From Serratia proteamaculans_D (lineage in GTDB: Bacteria > Pseudomonadota > Gammaproteobacteria > Enterobacterales > Enterobacteriaceae), in assembly GCF_049959315.1 (NCBI RefSeq), contig NZ_CP188201.1: a stretch of 64,000 nt of DNA, one strand, 5' to 3'. Position 1 is the first letter of the stretch, and each line of letters starts with the position of its first letter. Below the pieces are notes generated by a model. It worked only from the letters and a program-made list of their open reading frames with translations. It ran no database searches and was not told the DNA's origin. Shown here piece after piece: positions 1 to 8,842 of the stretch. Position numbers and translations under genes: made by a program.

Positions 1-1
1 G

Positions 2-280
2 GCACTGCGTGCGGTATTGAATAATCAGGTACAGCGCGCCATGAACCTGTTCTTCGGTTCGGTGCTGGCTACCATTTCCCTGACGGTACCGGCGGTCACC
101 GTTATCGCCACGCTGACCGGTCAGACGTTGATCTTCGGTTTGCAGACGCCGCATATTGTGGTGATGCTGACGGTGTTGCTGCTGTGTCAGCTTTCGTTCT
201 CCACCGGCAGAACCAACGTGCTGAACGGGACTGCGCACCTGGCGCTTTTCGCCGCCTATATGATGACTATCTTTGCCTGA
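2..280 (+). CDS. chaA: Calcium/proton antiporter ChaA, C-terminal fragment
   Basis: The reading frame is already open at the window edge, so only the last 92 or so codons are present. The fragment is very hydrophobic, with about three membrane segments, and ends in short loops typical of the C-terminal repeat of the CaCA cation/proton exchangers. ChaA exports Na+, K+ or Ca2+ in exchange for protons at the inner membrane. The assignment rests on similarity to the enterobacterial ChaA C-terminus recalled from knowledge. The gene ends just before a strong hairpin shared with the convergent lpxO gene. Confidence 0.75.
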   Translation, partial: ALRAVLNNQVQRAMNLFFGSVLATISLTVPAVTVIATLTGQTLIFGLQTPHIVVMLTVLLLCQLSFSTGRTNVLNGTAHLALFAAYMMTIFA

Positions 281-286
281 TTAACC

Positions 287-318
287 GATGGGCGCCCTGG
301 TGGCGCCCATCGTCTTTA
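287..318. terminator. Terminator between convergent chaA and lpxO
   Basis: A perfect 10-bp stem (GATGGGCGCC / GGCGCCCATC) with a short loop is followed on the plus strand by a T-rich run. It lies between the chaA stop and the lpxO stop and probably serves both directions. Confidence 0.75.
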
Positions 319-330
319 TACCGCGAAGGT

Positions 331-1233
331 TTAAATTGCGAAGAAAATGCCCGCCGCAATACCCCCAAACAAAATCCATTTAATGATGTAATACCCGGTA
401 CGGTTCCACGCCTTCAGCCGTTTCCCCACTTTGCGTACCGCATAAATGTATTTGAACAGCTTGTTGACGCCACCGGTGCGATCGCCCTCTTCATTGGGTG
501 CGGTAGCCGCGCTCATCAGGTTACGCCCCAACCAGTGGTTGATGCCCTGCGCCCAGCGGAAACGCATTGGCCTTTCGATATCACAAAACAGAATCAGCCG
601 ATTTTGCCCACTTTGGTTTTCGGCAAAATGCAGATAGGTTTCGTCAAACATCACCCCCTCACCATCGCGCCAGCTGTAACGCTCACCGTCCACTTCGATA
701 AAGCAGCGGTCGTCATTCGGGGTAATCAGCCCCAGGTGATAACGCAGCGAACCAGCGTAAGGATCCCGGTGACGCGGCAGGCGGCTGCCGTCCGGCAGTT
801 CGGCAAACATCGCCGCCTTGACCGAAGGCAGGCTGCGTAACAAAGCCGTGGTCTGCGGACACAGGCTCATCGCCGACGGGTGGCTGTCTTCATACCATTT
901 TAAGTAAAAGCGCTTCCAGCCGGTTTTGAAAAACGAATTGAAACCGGCATCATTAAATTGATCCGACGCTTTGATCTGCTGAATTGCCATCAGCTGCTGC
1001 CCTTCATCACGAATGGTTTGCCAATTCTCCCGCAGCACCTGCAGCTCTGGGAATTGCTCCGGCTGCAAATAAGGGGTGGTCGGCACGCGTGAGAATAAAT
1101 ACATAAAAACGTTCAACGGCGCGGTGAAGGTCGAATGATCGGAAAGCTGCCGCCAGAATGTGTAACGCACCCTGCCACGGTAATGGACATACACAACGCA
1201 CAGAATAAATAGCAATAAAATGATATATTTCAT
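331..1233 (-). CDS. lpxO: Lipid A 3-hydroxylase LpxO (Fe(II)/2-oxoglutarate dioxygenase)
   Basis: Predicted 300-aa inner-membrane-anchored dioxygenase of the aspartyl/asparaginyl beta-hydroxylase family. LpxO adds a 2-OH to the secondary myristate of lipid A. One N-terminal membrane segment (residues 2-17) precedes the catalytic domain. The Fe ligands are visible as H155-R-D157 and H202. A longer open frame extends upstream to 1344, but the ATG at 1233 opens directly into the MKYIILLLFI anchor as in other LpxO proteins, so that start is preferred. It is a single gene, convergent with chaA. Confidence 0.9.
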   Translation of the reverse strand: MKYIILLLFILCVVYVHYRGRVRYTFWRQLSDHSTFTAPLNVFMYLFSRVPTTPYLQPEQFPELQVLRENWQTIRDEGQQLMAIQQIKASDQFNDAGFNSFFKTGWKRFYLKWYEDSHPSAMSLCPQTTALLRSLPSVKAAMFAELPDGSRLPRHRDPYAGSLRYHLGLITPNDDRCFIEVDGERYSWRDGEGVMFDETYLHFAENQSGQNRLILFCDIERPMRFRWAQGINHWLGRNLMSAATAPNEEGDRTGGVNKLFKYIYAVRKVGKRLKAWNRTGYYIIKWILFGGIAAGIFFAI

Positions 1234-1404
1234 GATTGAACCGCTTTGAAGATCCCAATGCTCAGTACGCCAACCCGGCATACTCCCCAGATATTTCCTT
1301 TTGGCGGATGAACCCCCGCGCCCGTCTGGAACACCACTAATCATTAACGCTAATCCAACTAAAATCTATACAAAAAACCACAATAATTTACACAAAAGCT
1401 AAAC

Positions 1405-1440
1405 GAGTGCAGGTTAACAACCCCGCAGCTCAACCGATGT
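1405..1440. repeat. Degenerate partial copy of an interspersed repeat
   Basis: The stretch beginning GAGTGCAGGTTAACAAC and continuing through GCAGCT resembles the right half of the element at 59001-59117 with several mismatches. It may be a decayed copy or a chance likeness. Confidence 0.35.
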
Positions 1441-1530
1441 AAACCGTCAAGAACTGCGTGGGATAATCTATTTCACCCTTCTAATCATTAGCGGTTCGTA
1501 TAACCTTCGGAAAAACAATAAATTATTAAT

Positions 1531-1544
1531 TTGATTTCGATCAG
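1531..1544. promoter_or_regulatory. FNR-like binding site
   Basis: TTGAT-TTCG-ATCAG matches the FNR consensus TTGAT-N4-ATCAA with one mismatch. It is centred about 100 nt before the start codon of the molybdoenzyme gene. Activation by FNR under anaerobiosis would fit a DMSO-reductase-type operon. The function is inferred; the match is directly visible. Confidence 0.6.
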
Positions 1545-1640
1545 TACGCAATAATTCTCTCATGATTAACTCAGCGTGTTTTTAATTAATAATAACCACG
1601 AGAACAATAATAAAAACTAATAATACGCACGGGAAACATC

Positions 1641-3974
1641 ATGAAAAACATATCAGACATTAGAATGAATCGCAGAACCCTGTTAAAGGGTCTCGGAGTC
1701 ATTGGGTTGGCCAGCATCTCACCCTGTGTATTTTCAATGGCTATGGATAACGGGAAACCCTTGCCGCGTGTGCGGCTTAAACTAACCGACTATCAAACAT
1801 TTAGGTCAACCTGTGCGATGGAGTGTCTGCACTGTAATTTGACGGCTTATGTGTATCAGGGTGAGCTCAAGAAAATAGAGGCCAGTAAAGATTTTAACGT
1901 CAAGTGCTGTCTGCGCGGTATGAGCCGGACCAAATGGGTGTATCACCCACTACGGGTTAAAACACCTCTGCTTCGGGACGGGGAAAAGGGCGAAGGAAAA
2001 TTCAAACCCATATCCTGGGATGACGCGCTGGATCTGATTGAGCTAAATATCCGAAACACCATTGCCAGCCACGGGAATAAGGGCCTGCTGATTTCGACCC
2101 ACGCAGGCAATATGGATGCCATTAAAAACGATATGGCTAAAGCCTTCTTTGATTACCTCGGCGGTGCCACCAAACGCAGCGGATCCTTGTGTTGCTCCGC
2201 GGTAACCGCCGCCATGATACCGATGCTTGGCCTGCGCTATGCGGATATGCGCGACACCATCAGCGATAGCCGCTACATCCTGTGCTGGGGCAATAATCCG
2301 GCGGTGACCATGCAGGCCTATTTTAAAGAATATATTCAGGCGCAGAAACGGGGGGCACGCCTGATAGTGATCGACCCTCGATTTAACGAAACGGCAGCCA
2401 AAGCCGATGAATGGATCCCGATTGTGCCTGGCACGGACACCGCGTTGGCGCTGGGGATGATTAAAATCATTATCGATGAACAGCGCTATGATGCCGACTT
2501 TTTGCGCCAACATACCGGGGCGGTTTATCTGGTCGATACCCAGCAAAAACAACTTAGGGAAAACCCGCAGGATCAAGAAAGCTATCTGGTCTACGACAAG
2601 TTAAGCCAGCGCACGGTGCGCCACGATACGCCCGCTATTGTTGCGGCACTGACACAGGCAGAACTGCCTGCTGATGCTACTTTTACCACGGTGTTTGAAT
2701 TGATCCGCCAGGAAGCCGCCGCCTGGAACCTTGAAAAAGTAGCGGCGGAGACCGATGTTCCACCGGCCACCCTGCTGCGGTTGGCTCGGGAATATGCCAG
2801 CAATAAGCCTTCGATGATCGTACAGAATATGTCCGGCGCTCAGCGTACCGAGTTTGGCACCTATGTGGCCGCCGGCCAGTTCTATCTGGCGCTGCTGACC
2901 GGCAACATGGGCAAAGCCGGTGGTGGCGTCTGTGATGCCGGCGGCGCAAGACAGATGATGAAGTTCAATCCGCCAGTGCCTCCGGCACCCAATGTCCAAA
3001 AAATCCCGCCGATACCGGTGGCCAAAACCGGTGAATGGATCGTCAACGACCGCCCTCACCCGATTAACTTCTGGTGGATTATGACCCTGGGCGCCCTGAC
3101 CCAGCTCCCCAATACCAATATGGTCAAGAAGGCATTGAAGAAGGTGCCCTTTGTGGTGGTGGCCGATAACCTGATGAGCTCCACCGCCTTATATGCAGAC
3201 CTGGTGCTGCCGGTGACCACCATTTTTGAAGATCTCAGCCTGATGGCCGGCGTTCGCAGCCATTACGTGCAACTGATGGAAAAAGCGGTAGAGCCGGTGG
3301 GCGAAGCCAAAGCAGATTATTGGATCTTTGCCCGGCTGGCCGAACGTTTCGGCTTTGGCGAAGTGTTTAATCAGCCGATTGAACAGTATATCGAAAACTG
3401 TCTGGCCGGTACCGGCATCACGATTGAACAACTGCGCCAGGGGCCCGTCAAGCCGGTTCCGGTGCCGTGGATCCCGTTCAAAGATGGCATCTTCCGTACG
3501 CCGACTAAAAAAGCCCACCTGTTTATTGAAGCCTGGCAGAAAAAGGACTTCTCGCCGATTGTCACCTATATGCAGGTGGAAGAGTCCCCCAAAGGCTCGC
3601 CTGAACTGGCGAGAAAATATCCGTTAATGGCCGTGCAGCGCAAGCTGGCCCGCAGTATTCACTCTAGCCACGGCATGAATGAATGGATCCTCGAGGTACA
3701 GCGCAATCAGCCCAATATCATGATCCACCCGGATGATGCCACCAGCCGCAATATCCAGAGCGGCGCATGGGTAATAGCTTTCAATCACCGTGGCGAACAC
3801 CGTGCATTGGCCGTGGTGACCCGCCAAATCAAACGCGGCGTGGTGTGTCTGGATAACGGTTGGTGGGAACAGCAAGGAGGCAGCAGCAGCCATGTGACTA
3901 ACGATCATGTGGAAGTGCTGGGCACCGGCCATTGCTGCAACAGCACCCTGGTTGACGTTCGGGCGGAGGCATAA
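1641..3974 (+). CDS. DMSO-reductase-family molybdopterin oxidoreductase, catalytic subunit
   Basis: 777-aa periplasm-facing catalytic subunit of a complex iron-sulfur molybdoenzyme. A twin-arginine signal is visible (N10-R-R-T-L-L-K16 then a hydrophobic stretch), so it is exported folded by Tat. An N-terminal [4Fe-4S] motif follows: C58-x3-C62-x2-C65 and then C89 or C90. The MGD-binding core includes VPGTD near residue 267 and a C-terminal molydopterin-dinucleotide domain. The expected Mo-ligand loop reads G-S-L-C184-C185-S186, so the ligand could be Cys (thiosulfate/polysulfide type) or Ser (DMSO/TMAO type). The substrate is therefore not fixed by sequence. It is the first gene of a three-gene operon with a 4Fe-4S subunit and membrane anchor, 2 bp from the next gene. 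Confidence 0.88.
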   Translation: MKNISDIRMNRRTLLKGLGVIGLASISPCVFSMAMDNGKPLPRVRLKLTDYQTFRSTCAMECLHCNLTAYVYQGELKKIEASKDFNVKCCLRGMSRTKWVYHPLRVKTPLLRDGEKGEGKFKPISWDDALDLIELNIRNTIASHGNKGLLISTHAGNMDAIKNDMAKAFFDYLGGATKRSGSLCCSAVTAAMIPMLGLRYADMRDTISDSRYILCWGNNPAVTMQAYFKEYIQAQKRGARLIVIDPRFNETAAKADEWIPIVPGTDTALALGMIKIIIDEQRYDADFLRQHTGAVYLVDTQQKQLRENPQDQESYLVYDKLSQRTVRHDTPAIVAALTQAELPADATFTTVFELIRQEAAAWNLEKVAAETDVPPATLLRLAREYASNKPSMIVQNMSGAQRTEFGTYVAAGQFYLALLTGNMGKAGGGVCDAGGARQMMKFNPPVPPAPNVQKIPPIPVAKTGEWIVNDRPHPINFWWIMTLGALTQLPNTNMVKKALKKVPFVVVADNLMSSTALYADLVLPVTTIFEDLSLMAGVRSHYVQLMEKAVEPVGEAKADYWIFARLAERFGFGEVFNQPIEQYIENCLAGTGITIEQLRQGPVKPVPVPWIPFKDGIFRTPTKKAHLFIEAWQKKDFSPIVTYMQVEESPKGSPELARKYPLMAVQRKLARSIHSSHGMNEWILEVQRNQPNIMIHPDDATSRNIQSGAWVIAFNHRGEHRALAVVTRQIKRGVVCLDNGWWEQQGGSSSHVTNDHVEVLGTGHCCNSTLVDVRAEA

Positions 3975-3976
3975 TC

Positions 3977-4531
3977 ATGGTCAGACAATATGGATTCTTG
4001 GTCGATATGCGTGGCTGTTACGGCTGTAAAACCTGCTCGATGGCCTGTAAATCCGAAAATGCCACCCCGGCGGGCGTGCTGTGGCGCCGGGTCAGGGAGT
4101 TTAGCTTTGACGATCCTAACGCGATGGCGTTCATCTCGATGTCCTGCAATCACTGTGACGATCCGCAGTGTATGAAAGTCTGCCCTGCCGATACTTACAG
4201 CAAACGAGCGGACGGTATCGTGGTGCAGGATCACGACAAATGCATTGGTTGCCGGATGTGCATTATGGCTTGTCCCTACAATGCGCCGGTCTTTGACCCG
4301 GTCGAAGGAAAAACCAGCAAGTGCAATCTGTGCGCCGAACGGCTGGATGAAGGGCTGCAACCCCGTTGCGTCGAGTCCTGCCCGGCCGGGGTACTGCAGT
4401 TTGGTGATATTGACGTGCTGCGCGTGCAGTACTCCGCTGACTTAACGCGTATCGAAACCCGTTACTCACTGCCGAACCATCAAATCAGCCATCCCAATAT
4501 CGTGATTATTCCCGCCGGTGATAAGGAATAG
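3977..4531 (+). CDS. DmsB-like 4Fe-4S electron-transfer subunit
   Basis: 184-aa ferredoxin-like subunit carrying four Cys clusters (about 16 Cys): CYGCKTCSMAC near residue 14, CNHCDDPQCMKVC, CIGCRMCIMAC and CNLC...CVESC. That is the pattern of DmsB/PhsB/NrfC proteins that hold four [4Fe-4S] centres. It passes electrons from the membrane anchor to the molybdoenzyme. The gene lies 2 bp after the catalytic subunit and 5 bp before the anchor gene, so the three are translated together. Confidence 0.92.
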   Translation: MVRQYGFLVDMRGCYGCKTCSMACKSENATPAGVLWRRVREFSFDDPNAMAFISMSCNHCDDPQCMKVCPADTYSKRADGIVVQDHDKCIGCRMCIMACPYNAPVFDPVEGKTSKCNLCAERLDEGLQPRCVESCPAGVLQFGDIDVLRVQYSADLTRIETRYSLPNHQISHPNIVIIPAGDKE

Positions 4532-4536
4532 AAGCC

Positions 4537-5406
4537 ATGTCTGAATACGAACTTCCCTTGGTCTTTTTTACCGTATTTTGTCAGTGGGCTGTGGGCACGA
4601 TTGTGGCCATCACAGTATTAATCCTCGCCCAGCCGATATGGCTGACAGAAGAAAAACGCTTTAATGCCCTGCGCAACATGGCGGTGGTTATTCTGGCAGT
4701 CAATATTATCGGTTCGATGCTGTCGCTATTGCATCTGGGCTCGCCAACCGGTGCCTACCGCGCCATTTTGGGTATCGGTCATTCCTGGTTAAGCCGGGAA
4801 GTGGTCGCTTTCTTCTTGCTCAATGCGGTGGTGTTTGGCTGGGCTGCCATCCTGTTTCGCTTTAACCGCAGCCATGCCCTGATCCGCGGCGTTAGCCTGC
4901 TGGCTTCCGTTGCCGGGCTGGCTGCCATTCTGGTTTCGGCACAGGTTTATTACCAAATGAGCAGCCACCCGCTGTGGCACTCGCCCATCACCCATCTCAG
5001 CTTTATTACCACGGCGCTGCTGTTGGGTTTTGCCACTCTGGGCCTGAGGATCAGTGTCTTCAATGCAACGCTGGATGAGCATCAGCGACAGCTCCCCACC
5101 CAGCTGCCGGGCGGCATTTTGCTGGCGGTGGCACTGATGTTGGCGGTGATCCTGGGGTACAGCGCAGGCTTTAGTGAACAGGGCAAAATGTTGGCCAGTG
5201 TCATCGCCATCTTTGGCTCAGGCCTGATGAGCTGGCTGATTTTTGCCGGGCTGATTATCGCCACCGGACTGGCAACCTATCTTTATCGCCAACCGGTGTT
5301 GTCTGCAGGAACCGCCAGCGTGCTGATGCTGGCCCTGCTCTGCGCCTCGGTGAGTGGCCGGATGCTGTTTTACTCTGGCGTGATGAGTCAGTATCCTTGG
5401 TTTTGA
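4537..5406 (+). CDS. DmsC-like membrane anchor, menaquinol-oxidising subunit
   Basis: 289-aa polytopic protein with about eight hydrophobic segments, of the DmsC anchor family. It should tether the AB dimer to the membrane and oxidise menaquinol. A conserved-looking HLGSPTGAYRAILG stretch near residue 66 resembles the DmsC quinol-site region. It is the last gene of the operon. Family assignment is firm from composition and context; the exact member (DMSO, TMAO or sulfur compound) is not. Confidence 0.88.
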   Translation: MSEYELPLVFFTVFCQWAVGTIVAITVLILAQPIWLTEEKRFNALRNMAVVILAVNIIGSMLSLLHLGSPTGAYRAILGIGHSWLSREVVAFFLLNAVVFGWAAILFRFNRSHALIRGVSLLASVAGLAAILVSAQVYYQMSSHPLWHSPITHLSFITTALLLGFATLGLRISVFNATLDEHQRQLPTQLPGGILLAVALMLAVILGYSAGFSEQGKMLASVIAIFGSGLMSWLIFAGLIIATGLATYLYRQPVLSAGTASVLMLALLCASVSGRMLFYSGVMSQYPWF

Positions 5407-5521
5407 TAGCGGAAGGCGTTATTAGCCTGATGGCTGAATTGACATACGGTTATCAGGTTTAAAAACTGAGTTTCTGCCACTGAGACGAGAGATAAATCGG
5501 CCGCTTGGCTAGCGACTTCAA

Positions 5522-5737
5522 TCAGTCATTTTTCTTTTGAGATTTACTATCAGGAGTGAAAAAGGCCACCAGCGTACCCACTATAATAATGCAGATAGGT
5601 GCTGCATACTTCCAGAAACCGTCATCAATAAACATCACCCAAGCCAGCACCGCCAGACCGCCAGTCAGCACAGGGACAAGCGTATGAATGAGGCTAAAGA
5701 AAAGGGATTTCACCTTAGTCCATACGTTCAATTTCAT
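5522..5737 (-). CDS. Small two-helix membrane protein, candidate immunity protein
   Basis: 71-aa protein with two hydrophobic helices (about residues 12-36 and 42-62) and a charged SKSQKKND tail. Its ATG lies inside the end of the preceding gene (23-nt overlap) with an AGGTGA ribosome site just upstream, so the two genes are co-translated. Size, topology and overlap match an inner-membrane immunity protein such as Sip6 of S. marcescens. I cannot align it here, so the role is inferred from architecture and the partner gene. Confidence 0.65.
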   Translation of the reverse strand: MKLNVWTKVKSLFFSLIHTLVPVLTGGLAVLAWVMFIDDGFWKYAAPICIIIVGTLVAFFTPDSKSQKKND

Positions 5738-6359
5738 TTATCACCTGTTCGAATCGCTTATCACCCGCACGATGCAGGCGACTTAACTGAATATACTTCG
5801 CTAAAGGCCCTTCGAAAACAAAGTACAACATATCAAAGTCTTGTTTTCTCAGCTTCCAGTAAAGCCCCGGATTTTCATTGAGCAATTTGCGTGAGGCTTC
5901 TGCCGCCCTTGCAATCATCCCTTGAACAACAAGGCCACCGGCAATGGTACCAATAGAAATCCGGGTCATGCGAGAGATAACCACAGATATCACGGCGTCA
6001 GTAACCACTTTTTTTGTAATGTAACCGACAACAAAAAATTGAGTGGCCTGTCGAGAAGCAAGCATGGTGCCGCCAGTCGCGAGGTTCTCATAGATTTTTT
6101 GAACGATTGGATCGGGAAGTTTATCGAAGCAATCATTAATAATGATCGTTGCGATATCCCAGGTTGTGCGCGGATTACTAATCAGTTTGCGCAGCGCGCG
6201 ACCAAAGCGGGCATCATCTGCAAAATTGCGACTTTGGTAGTAACGGCCACCGGCACTCAGATTCAGATCTTGAAGGGTTCTTTCCAGCCCCGACCATGCA
6301 TCTCCGGGTATCGAGATAACACCGTCAAATATTGCCCTACCTACACCATAAGCATCCAT
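5715..6359 (-). CDS. Candidate Ssp6-like pore-forming type VI effector
   Basis: 214-aa protein with no signal peptide. It opens MDAYGVGRAIFDG and has an amphipathic to hydrophobic central part (about residues 100-150, rich in V, I, A and G) flanked by charged segments. It has no enzymatic motif I recognise. Upstream partner of a tiny membrane protein, it fits the toxin/immunity arrangement of Ssp6/Sip6, a cation-selective pore-forming T6SS pair described in Serratia marcescens that is also encoded away from the T6SS cluster. The identity is inferred from size, context and genus. The gene could equally be an uncharacterised membrane-associated protein. Confidence 0.5.
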   Translation of the reverse strand: MDAYGVGRAIFDGVISIPGDAWSGLERTLQDLNLSAGGRYYQSRNFADDARFGRALRKLISNPRTTWDIATIIINDCFDKLPDPIVQKIYENLATGGTMLASRQATQFFVVGYITKKVVTDAVISVVISRMTRISIGTIAGGLVVQGMIARAAEASRKLLNENPGLYWKLRKQDFDMLYFVFEGPLAKYIQLSRLHRAGDKRFEQVINEIERMD

Positions 6360-6771
6360 AACTATCCTGATGTTCCTCCATCCTAGAAGGGGTCAATAAT
6401 AAAGCTTTTGGCAGAAAATCCAACCCTTGGCCTTACCATTTGATGTGCGATAAGCCGGAAAATGTTGGGTCGGTGGATAACGAGGCTAAGGCTTACGCCA
6501 CCACAGCAGCACATCATTGAGATGAATAGCTGGACCGGGAGGATAGCCGCTTTTAAAAATACACCGCGATATCGAAGGCAAATGATAAACCGACTGCCTG
6601 ATTAGCTCCCTTTTCATACATCCCAGCAAGCGCCCTCATTTCCCCCGTACCCGTAAACCAAACCCGAATATCAAACCGCAATCACGACGCGCTGACGCCG
6701 CAAATTCTGATAATTAAATACGTTCATGCAATACTATTCCCACCGCCAGCCAGCTTTATGGGACGGTTCTA
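6360..6771. other. Intergenic stretch upstream of the effector candidate
   Basis: About 410 bp with no credible gene on either strand. It must hold the promoter of the minus-strand pair. GC content drops towards 6700, where the AT-rich island begins. Confidence 0.4.
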
Positions 6772-6924
6772 ATGCCGTTGTATAAGATGGCCAGAGCCGT
6801 GCCAGCACTGGCTGTAATCGTGCAGAACGGGAGATCCCGAAGCATCCAAAATAACCCACCTTGTTGCATGCGTAATCCCACAACCGAAAAATCGCAAAAA
6901 AAGTATAAAAATCGGCACCAATAA
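6772..6924 (+). CDS. 50-aa prophage/satellite-type ORF (Ash/Icd-like segment)
   Basis: ATG-initiated ORF of 50 codons containing RAVPALAV and, later, NPTTEKSQKK. These two phrases recur in short proteins of the Ash/Icd-like group found in P4-type satellites and prophages of enterobacteria. Real members are usually longer, so this may be a truncated remnant. The family link is from memory and needs a search. An antisense frame (6756-6974) is better explained as its shadow. It lies at the edge of an AT-rich island just before the DUF262 gene. Confidence 0.45.
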   Translation: MPLYKMARAVPALAVIVQNGRSRSIQNNPPCCMRNPTTEKSQKKYKNRHQ

Positions 6925-7118
6925 AATAAATTAATATTTAAATCAAAAACATAAACAAAAACCAATTCACACATTGGCGGTAGTAATCAGAGAAACATCG
7001 TCACCAATTGTCATAAAAAGCAGATAACATATTGATATACATTCCATTTGTTACTATATTTAGTGTATTTATTATGTGTAGGTAGTTTAAATACTCACTT
7101 AATTGAAAAGGAACATCA

Positions 7119-8837
7119 ATGAAGATTGAAGCAAATGATAAAGAGATACAGGATATATTCTCTTATGGCTATTTCAAAATCCCGCGATTTCAGAGGCCAT
7201 ACTCTTGGGAAAAGGATGAAGTTGATAACTTTTGGGAAGACATAACAAAGAATAAAGACGAGAACTACTTCATTGGTTCCATGGTCGTATTTCAGTCAAC
7301 CAAGCCTTATTTTGGGATAGTTGACGGGCAACAGCGATTGACGACAATAACTATCATCCTATCAGTAATAAGAGACTCATTTATTAAATTAAAACAAGAT
7401 AACCTTGCCAGAGGTATACATAAATACATTGAAAAAGCGAATGTAGATAATGAAGATGAATTTATTCTAAATTCTGAGACATCATTCCCATTTTTGCAAG
7501 GTGTGATTCAATCATATAAAAAACAAAATACTAATGATGAGATCGGAGCAGAGGAAAGTAATCTTAAAAATGCTTACAGTTTGATCTACAACAAAATGTT
7601 AACATTAATTCCAGAAATAAACCTTGAAAGCAATCAGCAAATCGATCTATTTAACGATATAAAAGACAGTCCTATTCAAAAACTAAAAGACATAAGAGAT
7701 AAAATATTATCATTAAAACTCGTTTTTATTCAACTCGATAATGAAGATGACGCGTACCTGATTTTTGAAACTTTGAACGCTCGTGGCCGCGATCTAAAAA
7801 CATCCGATTTAGTAAAAAACTTATTCCTTAAAAAACTACGTACCGCCAACTCTCGATTCGACGCTGCAAAAATATCATGGAATAGCCTAGTATCAAAATT
7901 TGACAATGATACAGGAGAGCAAACTTTAGATAACTATCTGCTCCACTACTGGTTGTCAGAACATAAATACATTACAGATAAAAAGTTATTCCCTGAAATT
8001 AAAGCAAGCTTGGGTGATGACAATCAAAGAGCCGAAGAACTCTTAGATACAATAACCAAAACTGCTGATTATTACAAACTAATGACTTATCCTGAAAGTG
8101 TAGTTTGGGAACGTCAGGAATTAAAAATAAAAGCAATTTTTGAGAATCTAAATTTATTCAAAGTTAAACAACAATCCTCTATGACACTGGCCCTTACACG
8201 AGCATGGAAGGAAAAGAAAATATCACTAAAGATGCTTAAATCATCTCTTGAGAAAATCGAGTACTTTCACTTTGTATTTAATGCTATTACATCACAGCGC
8301 TCATCCGGAGTGATCGCCACCACATACTCTGAGCACGCAATAAAACTTACCAATGCTACATCCCATGATCAAATCCAATCAATTTTTAACTCTCTTTTTA
8401 AATCTCTTGAGTCAAAACTGCCTAGCTTTGACGAGTTTTATGTCAACTTTTCTGAACTCAATTACCTTTCAAACAAGACAAGAAGCAAAGGGATTATTAA
8501 ATACATATTATCAAAACAATTAGGCGATGCTATTTCTTGCTTAAATATAAACCACAACCTTTTAACACTTGAACACTATATTCCTGAGTCAACAATGAAA
8601 TCAGGAGTCTCAGGTGAGATCATTGGAAGTATAGGTAATTTATTGTTGGTTGATGAGACCACAAATAATAATATATTAAAGAACTCCACAATCGAAATAA
8701 AATACAACATATTAAAACAAAGCAACTACCCATTAGAGCAAACTTACATCGTGAGCCCTTTATGGGGAGAGCAAGAGGTAACACAAAGAACAGAGCTGAT
8801 TGCAAAACAACTTTATGGGTGTACTACTCTAGCATGA
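7119..8837 (+). CDS. DUF262-DUF1524 protein, GmrSD-like predicted nuclease
   Basis: 572-aa protein. The N-terminal DUF262 domain shows IPRFQRPYSW (21-30), YFIGSMV and the signature I-V-D69-G-Q-Q-R73, associated with NTP binding or hydrolysis. The C-terminal DUF1524 region has an HNH-like L-E-H486-x2-P followed by IGNLLLVD and downstream Asn residues. The two domains together form the GmrS/GmrD arrangement of type IV restriction enzymes in one chain, and related proteins act in anti-phage defence. Base composition is strikingly AT-rich against its neighbours, pointing to horizontal transfer. It is a single gene ending at a strong hairpin. The middle part is helical and I cannot assign it. A defence role is inferred. 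Confidence 0.85.
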   Translation: MKIEANDKEIQDIFSYGYFKIPRFQRPYSWEKDEVDNFWEDITKNKDENYFIGSMVVFQSTKPYFGIVDGQQRLTTITIILSVIRDSFIKLKQDNLARGIHKYIEKANVDNEDEFILNSETSFPFLQGVIQSYKKQNTNDEIGAEESNLKNAYSLIYNKMLTLIPEINLESNQQIDLFNDIKDSPIQKLKDIRDKILSLKLVFIQLDNEDDAYLIFETLNARGRDLKTSDLVKNLFLKKLRTANSRFDAAKISWNSLVSKFDNDTGEQTLDNYLLHYWLSEHKYITDKKLFPEIKASLGDDNQRAEELLDTITKTADYYKLMTYPESVVWERQELKIKAIFENLNLFKVKQQSSMTLALTRAWKEKKISLKMLKSSLEKIEYFHFVFNAITSQRSSGVIATTYSEHAIKLTNATSHDQIQSIFNSLFKSLESKLPSFDEFYVNFSELNYLSNKTRSKGIIKYILSKQLGDAISCLNINHNLLTLEHYIPESTMKSGVSGEIIGSIGNLLLVDETTNNNILKNSTIEIKYNILKQSNYPLEQTYIVSPLWGEQEVTQRTELIAKQLYGCTTLA

Positions 8838-8842
8838 CCCAG

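Larger units (their letters stand above)
1234..1640. other. Divergent promoter region between lpxO and the molybdoenzyme operon
   Basis: This is 407 bp of AT-rich intergenic DNA. It contains an FNR-like dyad (1531-1544) and a degenerate copy of a repeat also found at 48110 and 59001. I see no other gene here. Confidence 0.6.

Noticed and set aside
184..840. 218-codon plus-strand frame opposite lpxO
   Set aside because: It runs antisense to a clear LpxO with intact Fe ligands. The product has no recognisable motif and is typical of GC-rich shadow frames.
6756..6974. 72-codon minus-strand frame
   Set aside because: It opposes the 50-aa ORF, which carries recognisable phrases. Its own product is Phe/Tyr-rich because it reads AT-rich DNA.
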